Origin: Bugula neritina | Taxonomy: Eukaryota > Bryozoa > Gymnolaemata > Cheilostomatida > Bugulidae | DNA length: 64,000 nt | Reading direction: 5' to 3' | Assembly: GCA_964035545.1 (NCBI GenBank) | Contig: OZ037768.1 | Location: 4,455,241 to 4,519,240, forward strand | Shown here: positions 1 through 10,669 of the stretch, piece after piece | How positions within the stretch are numbered: the first letter of the stretch is position 1 | Layout of the letters: each line of letters begins with the position of its first letter | The notes under the pieces: model-generated | What the model was told of the DNA's origin: nothing | Databases searched by the model: none | What the model saw: only the letters and a program-made list of their open reading frames with translations | Program-made: the position numbers and the translations under genes

Positions 1-399
1 ATTCAGTAGACTGCAGCTCTATTAGCTAATCAAACGCTGACATTCATGTTACTGTAACAGTCGTATCTTTAGCCTGACGGCAGCTTTGTACATCTGCCTA
101 GTCAGCCGAAGTATAAGAGAGTTCAGCCGCTGACTATAAGATACCAACTAGAGTGCTGCCAGATTACAAACTGTTTCTTAGCCCTAGTTTTACAGTATAA
201 ATTTGTCATTCAGAATAACACACCGACCCGTATTTAATATGGGTGAGTTGTTGGCTGGAATTCAGGCAAGAACTGTCGATGCCCATTGCCCAAATTTTGA
301 AAACTCTTTAGATTTTCTTAGAAAACCCCCATTTTACCTGTATAAACTGTTGAGTATATCATAGCCAGACCTTGCAATAGATATGGTTATCTGTTACAG
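1..399. other. Intron sequence upstream of the first visible myosin exon
   Basis: No coding exon with good splice sites was found here. It is most likely intron of the myosin gene whose next exon begins at 400, since that exon starts after a clear acceptor (pyrimidines then ACAG at 396-399) and enters in the middle of the protein. Confidence 0.6.
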
Positions 400-3300
400 C
401 ATTGGCGTGGTGGATTGGCAAGAAGGATGGTAGCTAAGATGAAAGCCATACGAATCATCGTCACTCGCTTCAGACGCTACAAGCTGAGAAGATATGTTGT
501 GAGTTTGGTGGAAAAACTCAAGTGAGTATATCGTGCATTTCTGTGTGTATGCTGCAGTGTGTACAGTGTAGTGTGCATTGTATACTGTAATATGTATTGT
601 ATACTGTAGTGTGTATTGTACGGTGTAGTGTGTATTGTACGGTGTAGTGTGTATTGTACGGTGTAGTGTGTACTGTATACTGTGTAGTGTGTACTGTGTA
701 GTGTGTATTGTATACTGTGTAGTGTGTACTGTATACTGTGTAGTGTGTACTGTATACTGTGTAGTGTGTACTGTATACTGTGTAGTGTGTATTGTATACT
801 GTGTAGTGTGTACTGTATACTGTGTAGTGTTGTATTGTACAGTGTAGTGGGTACTGTATACTGTGTAGTGTGGTATGTATTGTATACTGTGGCATATACT
901 GTTTACTGTACAGTACGTACTGTTCATATACCAGAAATATATTATACGTATGTGTGTAGGTATGCAAAATCAATGAAGGATTATGGGAAGAGTATAGAAT
1001 GGCCGGCACCTCCTAAAGTTCTCAGTGGGTTTGTAGACGAGTTGCGCAGAGCCTACAGAATGTAAGTCTACGTCTATGTGTTTATGATAATCTTGCACTC
1101 TGGTCCCCGTAGCTGTTGGGAACACAGGCTATGTCTCTGCAAGTCGTATTGTGTGGGTTTACTGCTGTAGCTGGTATTGTGAATTCAGTATTGAAAACTG
1201 AAAAGTATGGTGTTTCACATGTTATACTGATGTAGTGTATTGTTATGTGGTGTTTTTATACACTATTAACACATAAGTTGGTATACTATGCTGATACATA
1301 GTATACTGACACATATTATACTGATACATAGTGTGTTGACACATAGTGTGCTGACACATAGTATGCTGACACATAGTATGCTGACACATAGTATACTGAT
1401 ACATGGTGTGCTGATACATAGTGTGCTGATACATATTATACTGATACATAGTGTGCTGACACATAGTGTGCTGACACATAGTATGCTGACACATAGTATG
1501 CTGACACATAGTATACTGATACATGGTGTGCTGATACATAGTGTGCTGATGCATGGTATGCTGATACATAGTATACTGATACATGGTGTGCTGATACATA
1601 GTGTGCTGATACATAGTATGCTGATACATAGTATGCTGACACATAGTATACTGATACATAGTATGCTGATACCTCTTGACAGATGGAGGGCCAGGATGAT
1701 ACTCTCCAAGGTAAAGTCAGACGAGTGGCCTGTGCTCAGGCTCAAAGTTGCGGCTGCAGAAGAACTCATGGGTAAAAGAAAAGACTGGGGCCAGTCGAGA
1801 AAGTTGTGGAGAGGATCCTATCTGGCCGGGGTATGTGCTAGGGCAGTACAGCTTCTTCTGTACTGTAGGGTGGGGCCTTGGATAGGGTGTGTCTTATATT
1901 GTAAGGTGTGGCCTAGGATAGGGTGGAGCCTTGGATAGGTTGTGTCCTAGGGTAGGGTGTGTAGTATACTGTAGGGTGTGCCAGAGCCCTGGTAGGAAAT
2001 AATATGGGAACATGAATATGTTGTGAAAACAACCAACTTTACTGGCTGAACAACATGTGTGTTTATTATTGAGTATGTTATGAGTAGTCATATGCATGTT
2101 TGATGTTCAATAAGTAAACACACTCGGGTATTATGACAGGAAATAGGATATTGGGTTTAAATTATATTACATGTTTGAGTTATACACCTGCAGTTGTATA
2201 TATCTTACTCGCTCTACCACTCCAGGTACTACATAGTATTATATTATCATGTGTTACCTTCAGTTGTGACATTTTGACATGTTTTTCGTTAACCTGTCAG
2301 CCTTTGCTTACAGGATGGCAACTTCCGTCAGGTGGTTGATGCTTTGCAGAGGAAGGATCACTTTAACTCAATACTTTTTTCTCACCGTGTGCTCAAAGTA
2401 AACAAGTGGCATCAAAATCATCAGCGAGCTGTGCTCATTACCGACCAGTTCATATATAAACTTGATCCTGGTAAAAAGTCCACTTACAAAATGTTGGAGA
2501 AATTTCCAATTGTCAATGTAAGTTGATGGCAGTTTATTGTTTTTAGAGAACTATTACAAGATTTTTTGACAATATTTACATTGTTCAGGATATTTCATTA
2601 TAGCTCATGTAAGTTTGATTTGTTTCACGAACAACTGAAAGAAATTGTCTCCCTCTGTCGTCTCCTTCTGTCTGTATGTCGAGCTACTATTTCATCTGTA
2701 GATCACGAGTATAAGTGTGACGGGCAACTCTGACCAACTGGCTATCATACACTTGGACGGCGGCAATGACCTCGTCTTCCATCTTGCTGCCGATGCCAAT
2801 GAGGACAGAGTGGGGGAACTTGTTGGCACCCTCAACAGTCTTTGGCAAAGGTTGGTTCCCTAGTTTAACCTTCTTCCTTCAACTTAGCTACTGGTAACCG
2901 TGTTTTATTGATGTCTTTTTGATACATTGGCAGAGCAGTCTTTATATAAGTCAATTATAGAAATTCTCTCTCTATTATCTCAATATATTCTAAAGTAAGA
3001 CAAATAAACGTTTTAAATGAGTTTTTTTTAAATGGACAATATTGTATCATTGAATATAATAGAAATATTGGTGATTACACAGGCTATTCAGATGGCGAAA
3101 TTATTCAGTCAGCTTTTAAAGGGTTTGGCTACACAAAACAATTTATTTCAGCATAAAAAATATTTTGTTAAAATATAACGATAATTTTTGCACTGGGCAT
3201 TTCTAATGTATACATGTATTTGTTAAGCCTTTTAAAACATTATGATATCAAAATTATAAATTATTCTCAAATTATTAAATTACTACTCTTCATTGAGGAA

Positions 3301-3964
3301 TTTTCTCTATTTTTTAGTTTGCTTTTAGATAAAAAAGTGAACTAAAAATTGTTTCTTCTGGCGCATCTCTTTGAGATATACAAGCTGACATGTTCTATTG
3401 CATCTTGTCTTGCCTCACTTTATCTTAACTGAGCGACATCAAGTGCAATATAATTCTGTTTTATTGATTTTAAACTGAACTTCATTCAGCCGAGAACAAG
3501 AGTTAAATTAAAAGCTGGCTGAATAGATTGAAATATAATTAGTTTAGCAGTTTGCCGTGAGATGCAGTGCAACTGTATTGATGCAAGTCTGTGCATTAAG
3601 CTACTGTTATATTCAGCTGGTATTCAGTAGAGGATTGTTAGCTATTAATCAATAGATGTCCATGCTCAGAAGACATGAAGGGTTGTATCTATTTACCTAC
3701 TCCATGTTGTTCAACTAATTATATTTACTGAAATATTAGCACTGCAACTCATCTCTCTCAGCTTCTTCAGTTAGCCTGTGGTCTAGCCACTATTCCATCT
3801 ATTTTAGAAAGCAAAACCGCAATCTACGAGTGAGGGTTGGTGACCAGTTATCATGTATGCTGGGGAACAAGCCGAAGTGTATTATGGTGCAGCCTGGTGG
3901 TGGTGGTAGTAATGTGACCTTCAAGAAGGGCAACGTATCCGGAGAGATTGTTCTCTTCTGCTAA
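400..3964 (+). CDS. MYO1D: Unconventional myosin-Id-like, IQ neck and tail (3' part of gene)
   Basis: C-terminal ~292 residues of a class I myosin, in six exons: 400-521, 960-1061, 1683-1830, 2314-2517, 2702-2850 and 3808-3964 (stop TAA). All introns are GT-AG and all phases agree. The first exon encodes two IQ-like light-chain binding helices (HWRGGLARRMVAKMKAIR, then IIVTRFRRYKLRRYV). Next comes a neck-tail linker (WPAPPKVLSGFVDELRR), and then the TH1 membrane-binding tail, including DGNFRQVVDALQRKDHF, LITDQFIYKLDPGKKSTYK and NEDRVGELVGTLNSLWQR. The protein ends in a basic strand and GEIVLFC. The TH1 pattern fits the Myo1d/Myo1g (fly Myo31DF) group better than Myo1c or Myo1e; there is no SH3 domain. 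Such myosins tether actin to membranes, and Myo1d sets left-right chirality in flies and vertebrates. The ATPase motor lies outside the window. Possible polyadenylation signal ATTAAA at 4250-4255. Confidence 0.9.
541..905 (+). repeat. Minisatellite, 21-bp unit, in a myosin intron
   Basis: About 16 imperfect copies of a 21-bp unit built on ACTGTATACTGTGTAGTGTG plus T, with shortened or variant copies at both ends. It fills most of the intron between exons 400-521 and 960-1061. Because 21 is a multiple of three, several frames stay open by chance on both strands; these are not genes. Confidence 0.95.
1285..1672 (+). repeat. Minisatellite, 15-bp unit, in a myosin intron
   Basis: About 25 copies of a 15-bp unit (ACATAGTATACTGAT, with A/G and T/C variants such as ACATAGTGTGCTGAC). 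The array runs to within about ten bases of the acceptor of the exon at 1683. Variant units recur in the same order (compare 1330-1425 with 1450-1545), which indicates duplication of a multi-unit block of about 120 bp. Confidence 0.95.
1858..1985 (+). repeat. Degenerate G-rich tandem repeat in a myosin intron
   Basis: Loose repetition of GATAGGGTGTG and GTAGGGTGTG-like motifs just after the exon ending at 1830. Unit length varies from about 16 to 35 bases. No other feature was seen in this part of the intron. Confidence 0.6.
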
Positions 3965-5792
3965 TTGTGATTGGTCGCTTCTTGGTGGTTCCTGCCGTAG
4001 GAAGTACTCAAGGCTTTGAATATGCTTCTGTCGAGTCCCCAACTGTGATACAGCTACTTCTACAATTGCTGATTCTTTAGTTTGCCATCTCTTTAGTCTA
4101 AATCTATTTATATAGGTTTGTTTAGGTCATGTGCAATAGTGTTCAGAGGTTATTAGTTGGTTTCCTGAGATATTTTTGCAGTCTTTCTTCATGCTAACTT
4201 CTTATAAGCTATTGGTTTTGTCGCCCTAGTCATTTTTTATTCCTATATGATTAAAGATTTATATTTTTCATTTGAAGGCAGAATTATATTTTTTCAGTTG
4301 GCTAATGTTTGTTTTTGTGTGTTTGTATGCAGTTAGAAGAAATTTTGATTCACTGTTTTTTGCATTTTGTAGCGACGCATTTAGTTTTGATGTCTTAGTA
4401 AGCAAACTAACAAATATTTTGAATTTAGCTACTATATTATTAGACAATATTGCAAAGCCAACTCATGTTATGAATGCTACCAACTCCCTTTATAATATTC
4501 CAGATCTTCCATTATGTCTACATTGCTATATAGCTTGTTTTTTTTTTGTACTAATCATGCCTGTAATTAAGATCAAATCTGTAACAAACTCAGAAATTTT
4601 GTGATTCGTTTTTCGTAACGTTTAGACATTTTATTATATAACCAATCCATTGATTCACAATATATCAATTATTATGAAGCATTTAAGAAATAAACATTGT
4701 TGTTGCCAACTGATTCTTGTGTGCATAGAGAGAGTATTTGTATGTTTAGAGAAAGCAATGGATATTTTCTACAGCTACTCTACTGAAAGCATGACACTCC
4801 AGCACTTGATACAAATTACACAGTTAGCTTATAGCTGCAAGTGCAAAATAATAATCTAATTATTTAAATAGGAATGAAGCAGCATAAATTCAACACGAAG
4901 TAGGCTCTAAGCTGTTCAATTCTTTGCATATGAAGGAAATGGGCAATAATTGTCTATTGTCTATTGGTTGAGCATCTGTATTGTATTTCATTATTGACTT
5001 ATTGACAGAATAATAATAGTCTACATTTGGCTGCAGTAAAACACTGCATTAGTTCTAGCAGTTTTACTACAGGCTGGTTGCTAGTCTAATTTTACCTGCA
5101 TTTAGAAAGTTTATTAAATAACACAAGTAAAGACTTTTCTGGTTGAACTGTCAAATTTATTCTGTAAATGAAATATAATATATAACAAAAGCCTTCTAAT
5201 ATAGAGTTACTAGCATCTATCAGCATGGTTTATTCTAAATGAGTATTGGAAGCCACTTAATACCAGGTGGAGGTTGACTGGGGGAAAGCTTTTAATACAT
5301 ACAACTGACTAGATGAGTTAGCAACACAAAGTTTGGCACGTGTACACCCCCTCCCTAGTCCCTACCCATAACCTACATACAAATTAACTAAGTCTCGTAA
5401 ATAAACTATGATGGCCGAATTATAATACAACATGGAGAAATTTTAACAACACACATTACATAGCATGCACATGTATACATAATCTCAAGATAGATTCCCT
5501 GGGGAATATAATAACAAAAAGATATTATAAAGCTTCAACATTGATTTTCCCACACATACACACACATTTAAGTTAGTTTGTGAAGCCTTGAGTTTCATCA
5601 AAAGTTATTGATTAGCTAAAACTGTGTTGGGGACTTCAACCCAATGGCAGAATATTAGTGTATGGTAGTAAAATATTTACTCTGCATATTGGTGAAGTTA
5701 AAAATACTTAATACGAGCTAGGTTTTACTTCACACAAACAATTTGAATATTCTGATATTTTTGTCAACAATTGTTGTGTAAATTCATAGCGA
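3965..5792. other. Intergenic, 3' flanks of two converging genes
   Basis: It lies between the stop of the myosin gene (+) and the stop of the Cdk5 activator gene (-). It should contain both 3' UTRs: ATTAAA at 4250-4255 for the + gene, and TTTATT (AATAAA on the minus strand) near 5156 and 5228 for the - gene. The short open frames around 4272-4859 have poor composition and no splice or family support. Confidence 0.6.
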
Positions 5793-6773
5793 TTATAGCT
5801 GTGTGGCGTTTAATGTGATTTCCGGTTGTTGAGGTAGAAACTGTTTCAGCTCACTGAATATCATTGTGAAGAAGAATGGATCTGCGTTAATCTTCAACAT
5901 TTTGTCACTCATCTTGTTGATAATATTAACACAGCGAGTCCAAAACCTGTCTCTGTTGTTCTCTGTTAGGAATGGCTTAAGCGGGTAACTAATTTCATTG
6001 CCCATATATGAGTAGCTAAGATAAAGGCAAGTTAAAACAATTGCTTTCAACTGCTTTTCATCCTCGATACCTTCATCTACAAGATCTCTTAGCAACATGT
6101 ACACAAAAACCAAGTTTGCGGGATTAATAAAGCCAATGTCTTGCCACCCTTGAAATAATAGACTTCTATCTACCATTTTCAGCCAATTGGTGACTTCCAC
6201 AACCTGCAGTCGTTGGATCCTTCTGCATCTTTGACATACAAATACGCCAATACATGTAAGAAGTTCAGACGTTGATGCTTGAATGACTCGTTTCTTAGAT
6301 TTACCGATTGTTCCATTGTTGTTGTCTTGAAAGTTCGCAGGAAAAGTGTCAGATTTTTTGAGCAAGCTAATTGTAGCTTTACCTCGGCAATGAACGACGC
6401 CATTTTGTTTGGCATCTGTTGGAAGAGTTGAGCTGCTTATGTTGCTGCTGTCAGCTTTCTTGTGACTAGAGATTGTAAAGCAGCTGATAGATTTCTCTAG
6501 GCCTGTAGCTGTAGTCACTTTGCTCTCTACATCTTCAGAGCTCTTTGTTATCAGTGAACTTCTTTTGCCTAAACTAGAAAATTTCTTCAAACCGAATGTG
6601 CTAAAAAACACTGGAGGTTTTTTCAATCCATGCGACTTTTTTACACTGCCGTTACTCATATCACTGGCCGATGATAAAGACCCATAGCTGATACCAGAAG
6701 ATGACATACTTGATGGAGTTGATTTGGCTTTATGTAGCTTCTGAGTTGGTGAGACTGATAGCACAGTGCCCAT
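5793..6773 (-). CDS. CDK5R1: Cyclin-dependent kinase 5 activator (p35/p39 type)
   Basis: 326-residue regulatory subunit that binds and activates Cdk5, with no need for activation-loop phosphorylation; a neuronal and cytoskeletal kinase regulator. The start is set at 6773 because the protein then begins MGTVLSVSP, the N-myristoylation signal typical of p35 that anchors it to membranes. An in-frame extension of 18 codons to 6827 would bury that glycine. Residues 1-160 are Ser/Lys-rich and poorly conserved. Residues ~163-312 form the cyclin-box-like Cdk5-binding core: [40 protein letters not shown], and [20 protein letters not shown] followed by PFL. The family is about 300-370 residues long, so this copy looks complete. 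The coding part is one exon, as in vertebrates. A short intron (6811-6934) lies in the 5' leader. Assignment to CDK5R1 rather than CDK5R2 is not meaningful outside vertebrates. Confidence 0.97.
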   Translation of the reverse strand: MGTVLSVSPTQKLHKAKSTPSSMSSSGISYGSLSSASDMSNGSVKKSHGLKKPPVFFSTFGLKKFSSLGKRSSLITKSSEDVESKVTTATGLEKSISCFTISSHKKADSSNISSSTLPTDAKQNGVVHCRGKATISLLKKSDTFPANFQDNNNGTIGKSKKRVIQASTSELLTCIGVFVCQRCRRIQRLQVVEVTNWLKMVDRSLLFQGWQDIGFINPANLVFVYMLLRDLVDEGIEDEKQLKAIVLTCLYLSYSYMGNEISYPLKPFLTENNRDRFWTRCVNIINKMSDKMLKINADPFFFTMIFSELKQFLPQQPEITLNATQL

Positions 6774-6786
6774 CGTTGGTCGACAT
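6730..6786 (-). promoter_or_regulatory. Upstream ORF overlapping the Cdk5 activator start
   Basis: An ATG at 6786, thirteen bases upstream of the main ATG (6773) and out of frame with it, opens a 19-codon frame (18 residues) that ends with TAA at 6730-6732, inside the main coding region. If the leader is as predicted (exon beginning at 6810), scanning ribosomes meet this ATG first, so it could damp translation. The sequence shows the ATG; its effect is inference. Confidence 0.5.
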
Positions 6787-6810
6787 GCAAGATCTGCACT
6801 TCCTTCACTG

Positions 6811-6934
6811 CTACACAATATAAACATCGCTTAAAACACACGGTCATGTTTTGTAAAGTTTAAACTATTCCAGCAAAAACTTTAATATTTAATAAAATAA
6901 TTTAAAGTATCAAGTAATTTTATATGTTACTTAC
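6811..6934 (-). other. Predicted leader intron of the Cdk5 activator gene
   Basis: On the minus strand a donor GTAAGTAAC starts at 6934 and an acceptor TTGTGTAG ends at 6811, giving a 124-base intron. It would remove the stretch above 6811 and leave a 37-base leader segment before the ATG at 6773. It rests on splice consensus only. Confidence 0.45.
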
Positions 6935-7474
6935 CAGCTTATACAAGCGAGATCACCACTTCTTTGGCCTATAGCAAAATGCTAGTAGCAAACAGTAGTG
7001 AAAAGACTGGAATAGGAGTTACTTCATGGCTCTATACACTTGCATTGATTATCTTATCAACACATACAGTATCCTACTGAGAAATTTTCTTCCAATTTCA
7101 GAAATCGAGAAAAACTGGTGGATGAATTGAGATAAGTCAGCATACTAGTTGTAAGCGTTGATAAGATTTGTACTGACTCTCTTTCTCTCTACAGCATGCT
7201 CCAGCTAGCTGCCTATTTAAATAACAGAGGAAAATCAATTTTCATTGATTTTGCATTACACTAGAGTGTAATTATTGAACTGTGGTCTCATACGACAGTC
7301 TATTGGAGTGTATAAAAATGTACACATGTACATTGCACCTATACATATATGATCTTTTTGTTCATTCATTGTTATTTTACTGCATTTTACTATATATTAG
7401 CAAATACTACTTAATAAATGTTTTATAGTCTATACTATGCAGAACGTTTATTACGTAGTATGATTACACTATAG
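6935..7474. other. Upstream flank of the Cdk5 activator gene
   Basis: It probably holds the first non-coding exon and promoter of the minus-strand Cdk5 activator gene. I see no convincing TATA box on the minus strand and no other gene. Confidence 0.4.
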
Positions 7475-7477
7475 ATG

Positions 7478-7745
7478 CTATATATAGTATATACATATTA
7501 TATACTGCATACTATATACACTATATACTGTATACTATATACACTATATACAGCATACTATATACACTATATACTGTATACTATATACACTATATACTGT
7601 ATACTATACACACTATATACTGTATACTATATACACTATATACTGTATACTATATACACTATATACTGCATACAATATACACTATATACTTTATACTATA
7701 TACACTATATACTGCATATTATACACTATATACTGCATACAATAT
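7478..7745 (+). repeat. Minisatellite, 23-bp unit, AT-rich
   Basis: About eleven copies of a 23-bp unit (ACTGTATACTATATACACTA plus TAT). Point variants (GTATAC/GCATAC/TTATAC) and a few small deletions occur towards the right end. The unit is nearly palindromic and could form hairpins. The open frame through it is accidental. Confidence 0.93.
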
Positions 7746-7749
7746 TATG

Positions 7750-10495
7750 CATAGTATAGTTATTTGATTTGCTGGATCCTGTATCTAAAATTGGATATTC
7801 TATGACCTAATGATAACGCGAATAGGCCTATAATATAATATAGTATAATGCTATGCAATTCTAAACATTATAGGCAGCACATATGCTTTTTCTTAGAACA
7901 TATCATAATTTAAAAGAAGAAGTCATCTAATATATCTTTCCAGCGATTTGTTTATTCCTAAATTTGTTCTTTAAATCAGGTAAACCTATTCGTTTTGGGC
8001 AACATAAATTCTTATTATATCTCATATGCTATGTATTTAGCCTGCATTTCCAAATATATTTTATCACATTATTTACAATTATCTTGCTGGATACTAATTT
8101 TAAGAAAATTGTTAAGTATTAAATGTTTAGTATTGTGAAAGAAGGCCACAAGTTATTTTGAAATGCTAGCAACTCATCCATCATGGTTTTACTAAAAAGA
8201 ATAGTTTTTCACCATCTTATGTTTGTTGTGCACTCAGGTCAAGACTTAGGTTTGTCGCAATAATATTTTTTGTGAGAAATCCAACTGAAGATATTCTTTG
8301 AAGCCTCAACAATGCTCCTTGATTTGGTTTCACCACTAACCTGACAGCTCTTAGTGGTCTTTAAGAATGGAGTTATGTAAGAGTTTGGAAGATGGTGAAT
8401 GTATATAATACTTATTTGTGGCTTTCATACGCTCAACTAACACATTCCAAACTGCAAGGGACATAAATCCAATATAAGACCTACTCCTCACCATAATCAC
8501 ATATTATATAAAGTGGTGATATAGTTTGGTGTATACCAAATGAAATGGAAACAAATTATGTAAACAATGTAACTAACTTGTTATATAATGAAAGAACTAA
8601 TTATCTTAATATATTTTATATTCATATTTTATTTATATGTTTTAACTTGTTTAGATTTTTAACGAGAAAGCAAATTGTAAAACAATTAGATAGTAGTTGT
8701 CTGTAGTGTTAGTTCTCTACAGTATTACTCATCATGCAACTAGGATGAATGTAGAGAGCAACTATTTATAGGTTGTTCAACATTATCTATAGGAAGTGTG
8801 CATGTTGTTAATGAATATCATAGAATGTTTTTATGAGGAGTGTTTTTAATAGGTTGTGATATAAAATAGTTTTACTAAACTTCTCAATAACCGTAGTTGT
8901 GTGATAATTGTGACAGCCGATAGTGGTTACTGTATCAGCTGATAATTGTAGCTGCGTCAGCACGGGTGCTGTTTGGCACGGATGCCTATGTATTGTGATT
9001 CACTTAATGAAGGGTGAATGGATGGAGGACACAGATGCAGGCCACAACTCTATTTTTGTCTATTGCCAACAGTATATTTTCTAAGTTAGACTTCATTCAT
9101 ACTTAGACTCGTACTCGTACTCATACTCGTACTTTTACTTTACTTGTACTCATACTTTACTTTACTTTACTTTACTGTAACCTATAACCATGAAAATTAC
9201 AAGCATATTGTTAACTTAACATTAATTACATAGCTGACAAAACATTTAGTTAATGAAGTTCAAAACAAAAGATAATATAATACTTGATACTTACAATTAT
9301 TTTGACAATTATAAGTATAGATTGCCTGCATCTTCAGCAGGAGGAAAACTGAGCTACACTGACTCATCTACCAAAAACTGTCAGTAAATAGCTATCGTGA
9401 AAGCTTTCACAAATAGCTTTCGTTACACAATGATTTTTGAAAAGCTGCCAAAAAGCCACTGCAACAATAATACAGTGAATGTATTATTATCAATGTGTTC
9501 TAGTTATGTTTGTAAGAGTTGTCTGTCTCCAGTAAAGTGCTAAACCGGTGATATTGGCTTTTTAAAAATTTAGATTTAAACTAATCTTTACAAGTATAAA
9601 TAAATATATTTTGATGTAAAGGCTATTTTTAACTTGCTCTGACAAAATGTTATTGCCAGGAAGAGAACCATCCAAATCTCTGTTTCGTATCCCAGAAGCT
9701 TTTCCACGAGGGTTTGTGTTGTAACAGCCAATGACCACCTGCACATTATTACAGGAGAATCTCTTTTGACACAACACGGCTGGGAATCTTCCAGTTTATT
9801 GCCTCGGGTCCTGTGCCAAAATCTCTTAGTCCACGTGATACTTTATTAGTTGGCTATAATCTTTTTAGACCGCCAATTATGAGAATATTAAATATAAATA
9901 CTGTAGCTTGCTTTGCATGTACCATGCAGTGCTATGCTGATTATTAATGATAAATCAGTTAATTATACATAACAGGTGTAATTATAATCAGGGCTTTTAA
10001 GTGGAAGAGTAGAAAATGATATCATTAAGTTTTTGGCACAATTTTCAAAAATTAAACACATGTTCAAAATTTTGCCTGCATATTAATTTCTAGAGCCTAA
10101 AATTAATTCCATCTCCTATGTTTAATAAATTGACCAAAATGTGTACAATGGACATTTTGCATTTTATGGTTTCCAACACCTGTGCTGAGTGTTCGCTAAT
10201 ACTGCCCACAAACCTACCTGTGCTGGCTGTTGGCCAACTCTCTATCATACAATGGAGCAATTACCAAACTGCAACATGAGTATAAATAATATTATCTAGT
10301 AACATGTGTTTGTTCAAGGCATTGTGTTGTCATTTTTGTAACCACTTTTTCTGTGTTTGATAATAATTAACCCATTCATAATAATATATTCTTTGTATAG
10401 AAATTTCTTACATCATTTGTAGGTTTACTGAGCAAGTTTCACAAGTGCAATTCACTGCCAGCTGTCATAAGCTGTAACATGGTTACCACCTTTTT
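7750..10495. other. Intergenic, no gene seen
   Basis: AT-rich sequence without splice-bounded coding stretches. A short microsatellite-like run of ACTCGTACT/TTTACT units lies at about 9103-9176. Confidence 0.6.
9103..9176 (+). repeat. Short tandem repeat, ACTCGT / TTTACT units
   Basis: Six-base units ACTCGT and ACTCAT are followed by five-base TTTAC units (four or more in a row). A compound microsatellite in intergenic DNA. Confidence 0.8.
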
Positions 10496-10498
10496 ATT

Positions 10499-10664
10499 AT
10501 ATACAAAGTACCCATCCATGTGAGAACCCCAAATCTAAGGGTTGTTAATTAGGCTAAAGACTTGTGCGTACTGTGGCACTAGAGCAATTAGGATTGAATG
10601 CTGTTAAGACTCGAACCTATGACCTGTGAAGCCAGCGCTCTAACCACTGCACCACAACTACTCC
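10499..10664 (-). mobile_element. tRNA-derived SINE, minus strand (copy 1)
   Basis: Read on the minus strand, the element starts near 10664 with a tRNA-like head. The A box lies in GTGGTGCAGTGGTTAGAG (10638-10655) followed by CGCTGG, and the B box is GGTTCGAGTCT (10607-10617); both are close to RNA polymerase III consensus. A body of about 100 bases follows, with TAATTGCTCTAGTGCCAC, CAAGTCTTTAGCC and, near the 3' end, GGTTCTCACATGGATGG. The last three blocks recur in the element at 44553-44750, so the two belong to one family. It is too long and unlike a real tRNA at the acceptor stem to be a tRNA gene. Confidence 0.8.
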
Positions 10665-10669
10665 TTTGC

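Noticed and set aside
394-1065. Long open frames of Tyr/Thr/His or Val/Cys/Ile repeats on both strands
   Set aside because: They are translations of the 21-bp minisatellite; only 960-1061 is a real exon, in a different context.
1285-1672. Possible CRISPR-like array
   Set aside because: The units are contiguous with no unique spacers, and the sequence is animal nuclear DNA; it is a minisatellite.
1243-1938. Repetitive open frames (LIHSVLTHS, HTMYQ and similar)
   Set aside because: Translation of the 15-bp minisatellite. The last part of the + frame is real only from 1683, where the exon begins.
4272-4859. Two hydrophobic open frames after the myosin stop
   Set aside because: They lie in the 3' UTR/intergenic zone, lack splice sites and have AT-driven Phe/Leu/Ile composition.
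7475-7759. Tyr/Ile/Thr-rich open frame
   Set aside because: Product of the 23-bp AT-rich tandem repeat.
9562-9777. Minus-strand frame with CNNVQVVIGCYNTNPRG, faintly THAP-like
   Set aside because: Only a C-x-C-like spacing is shared; the expected downstream residues are absent and there is no flanking exon or terminal repeat.
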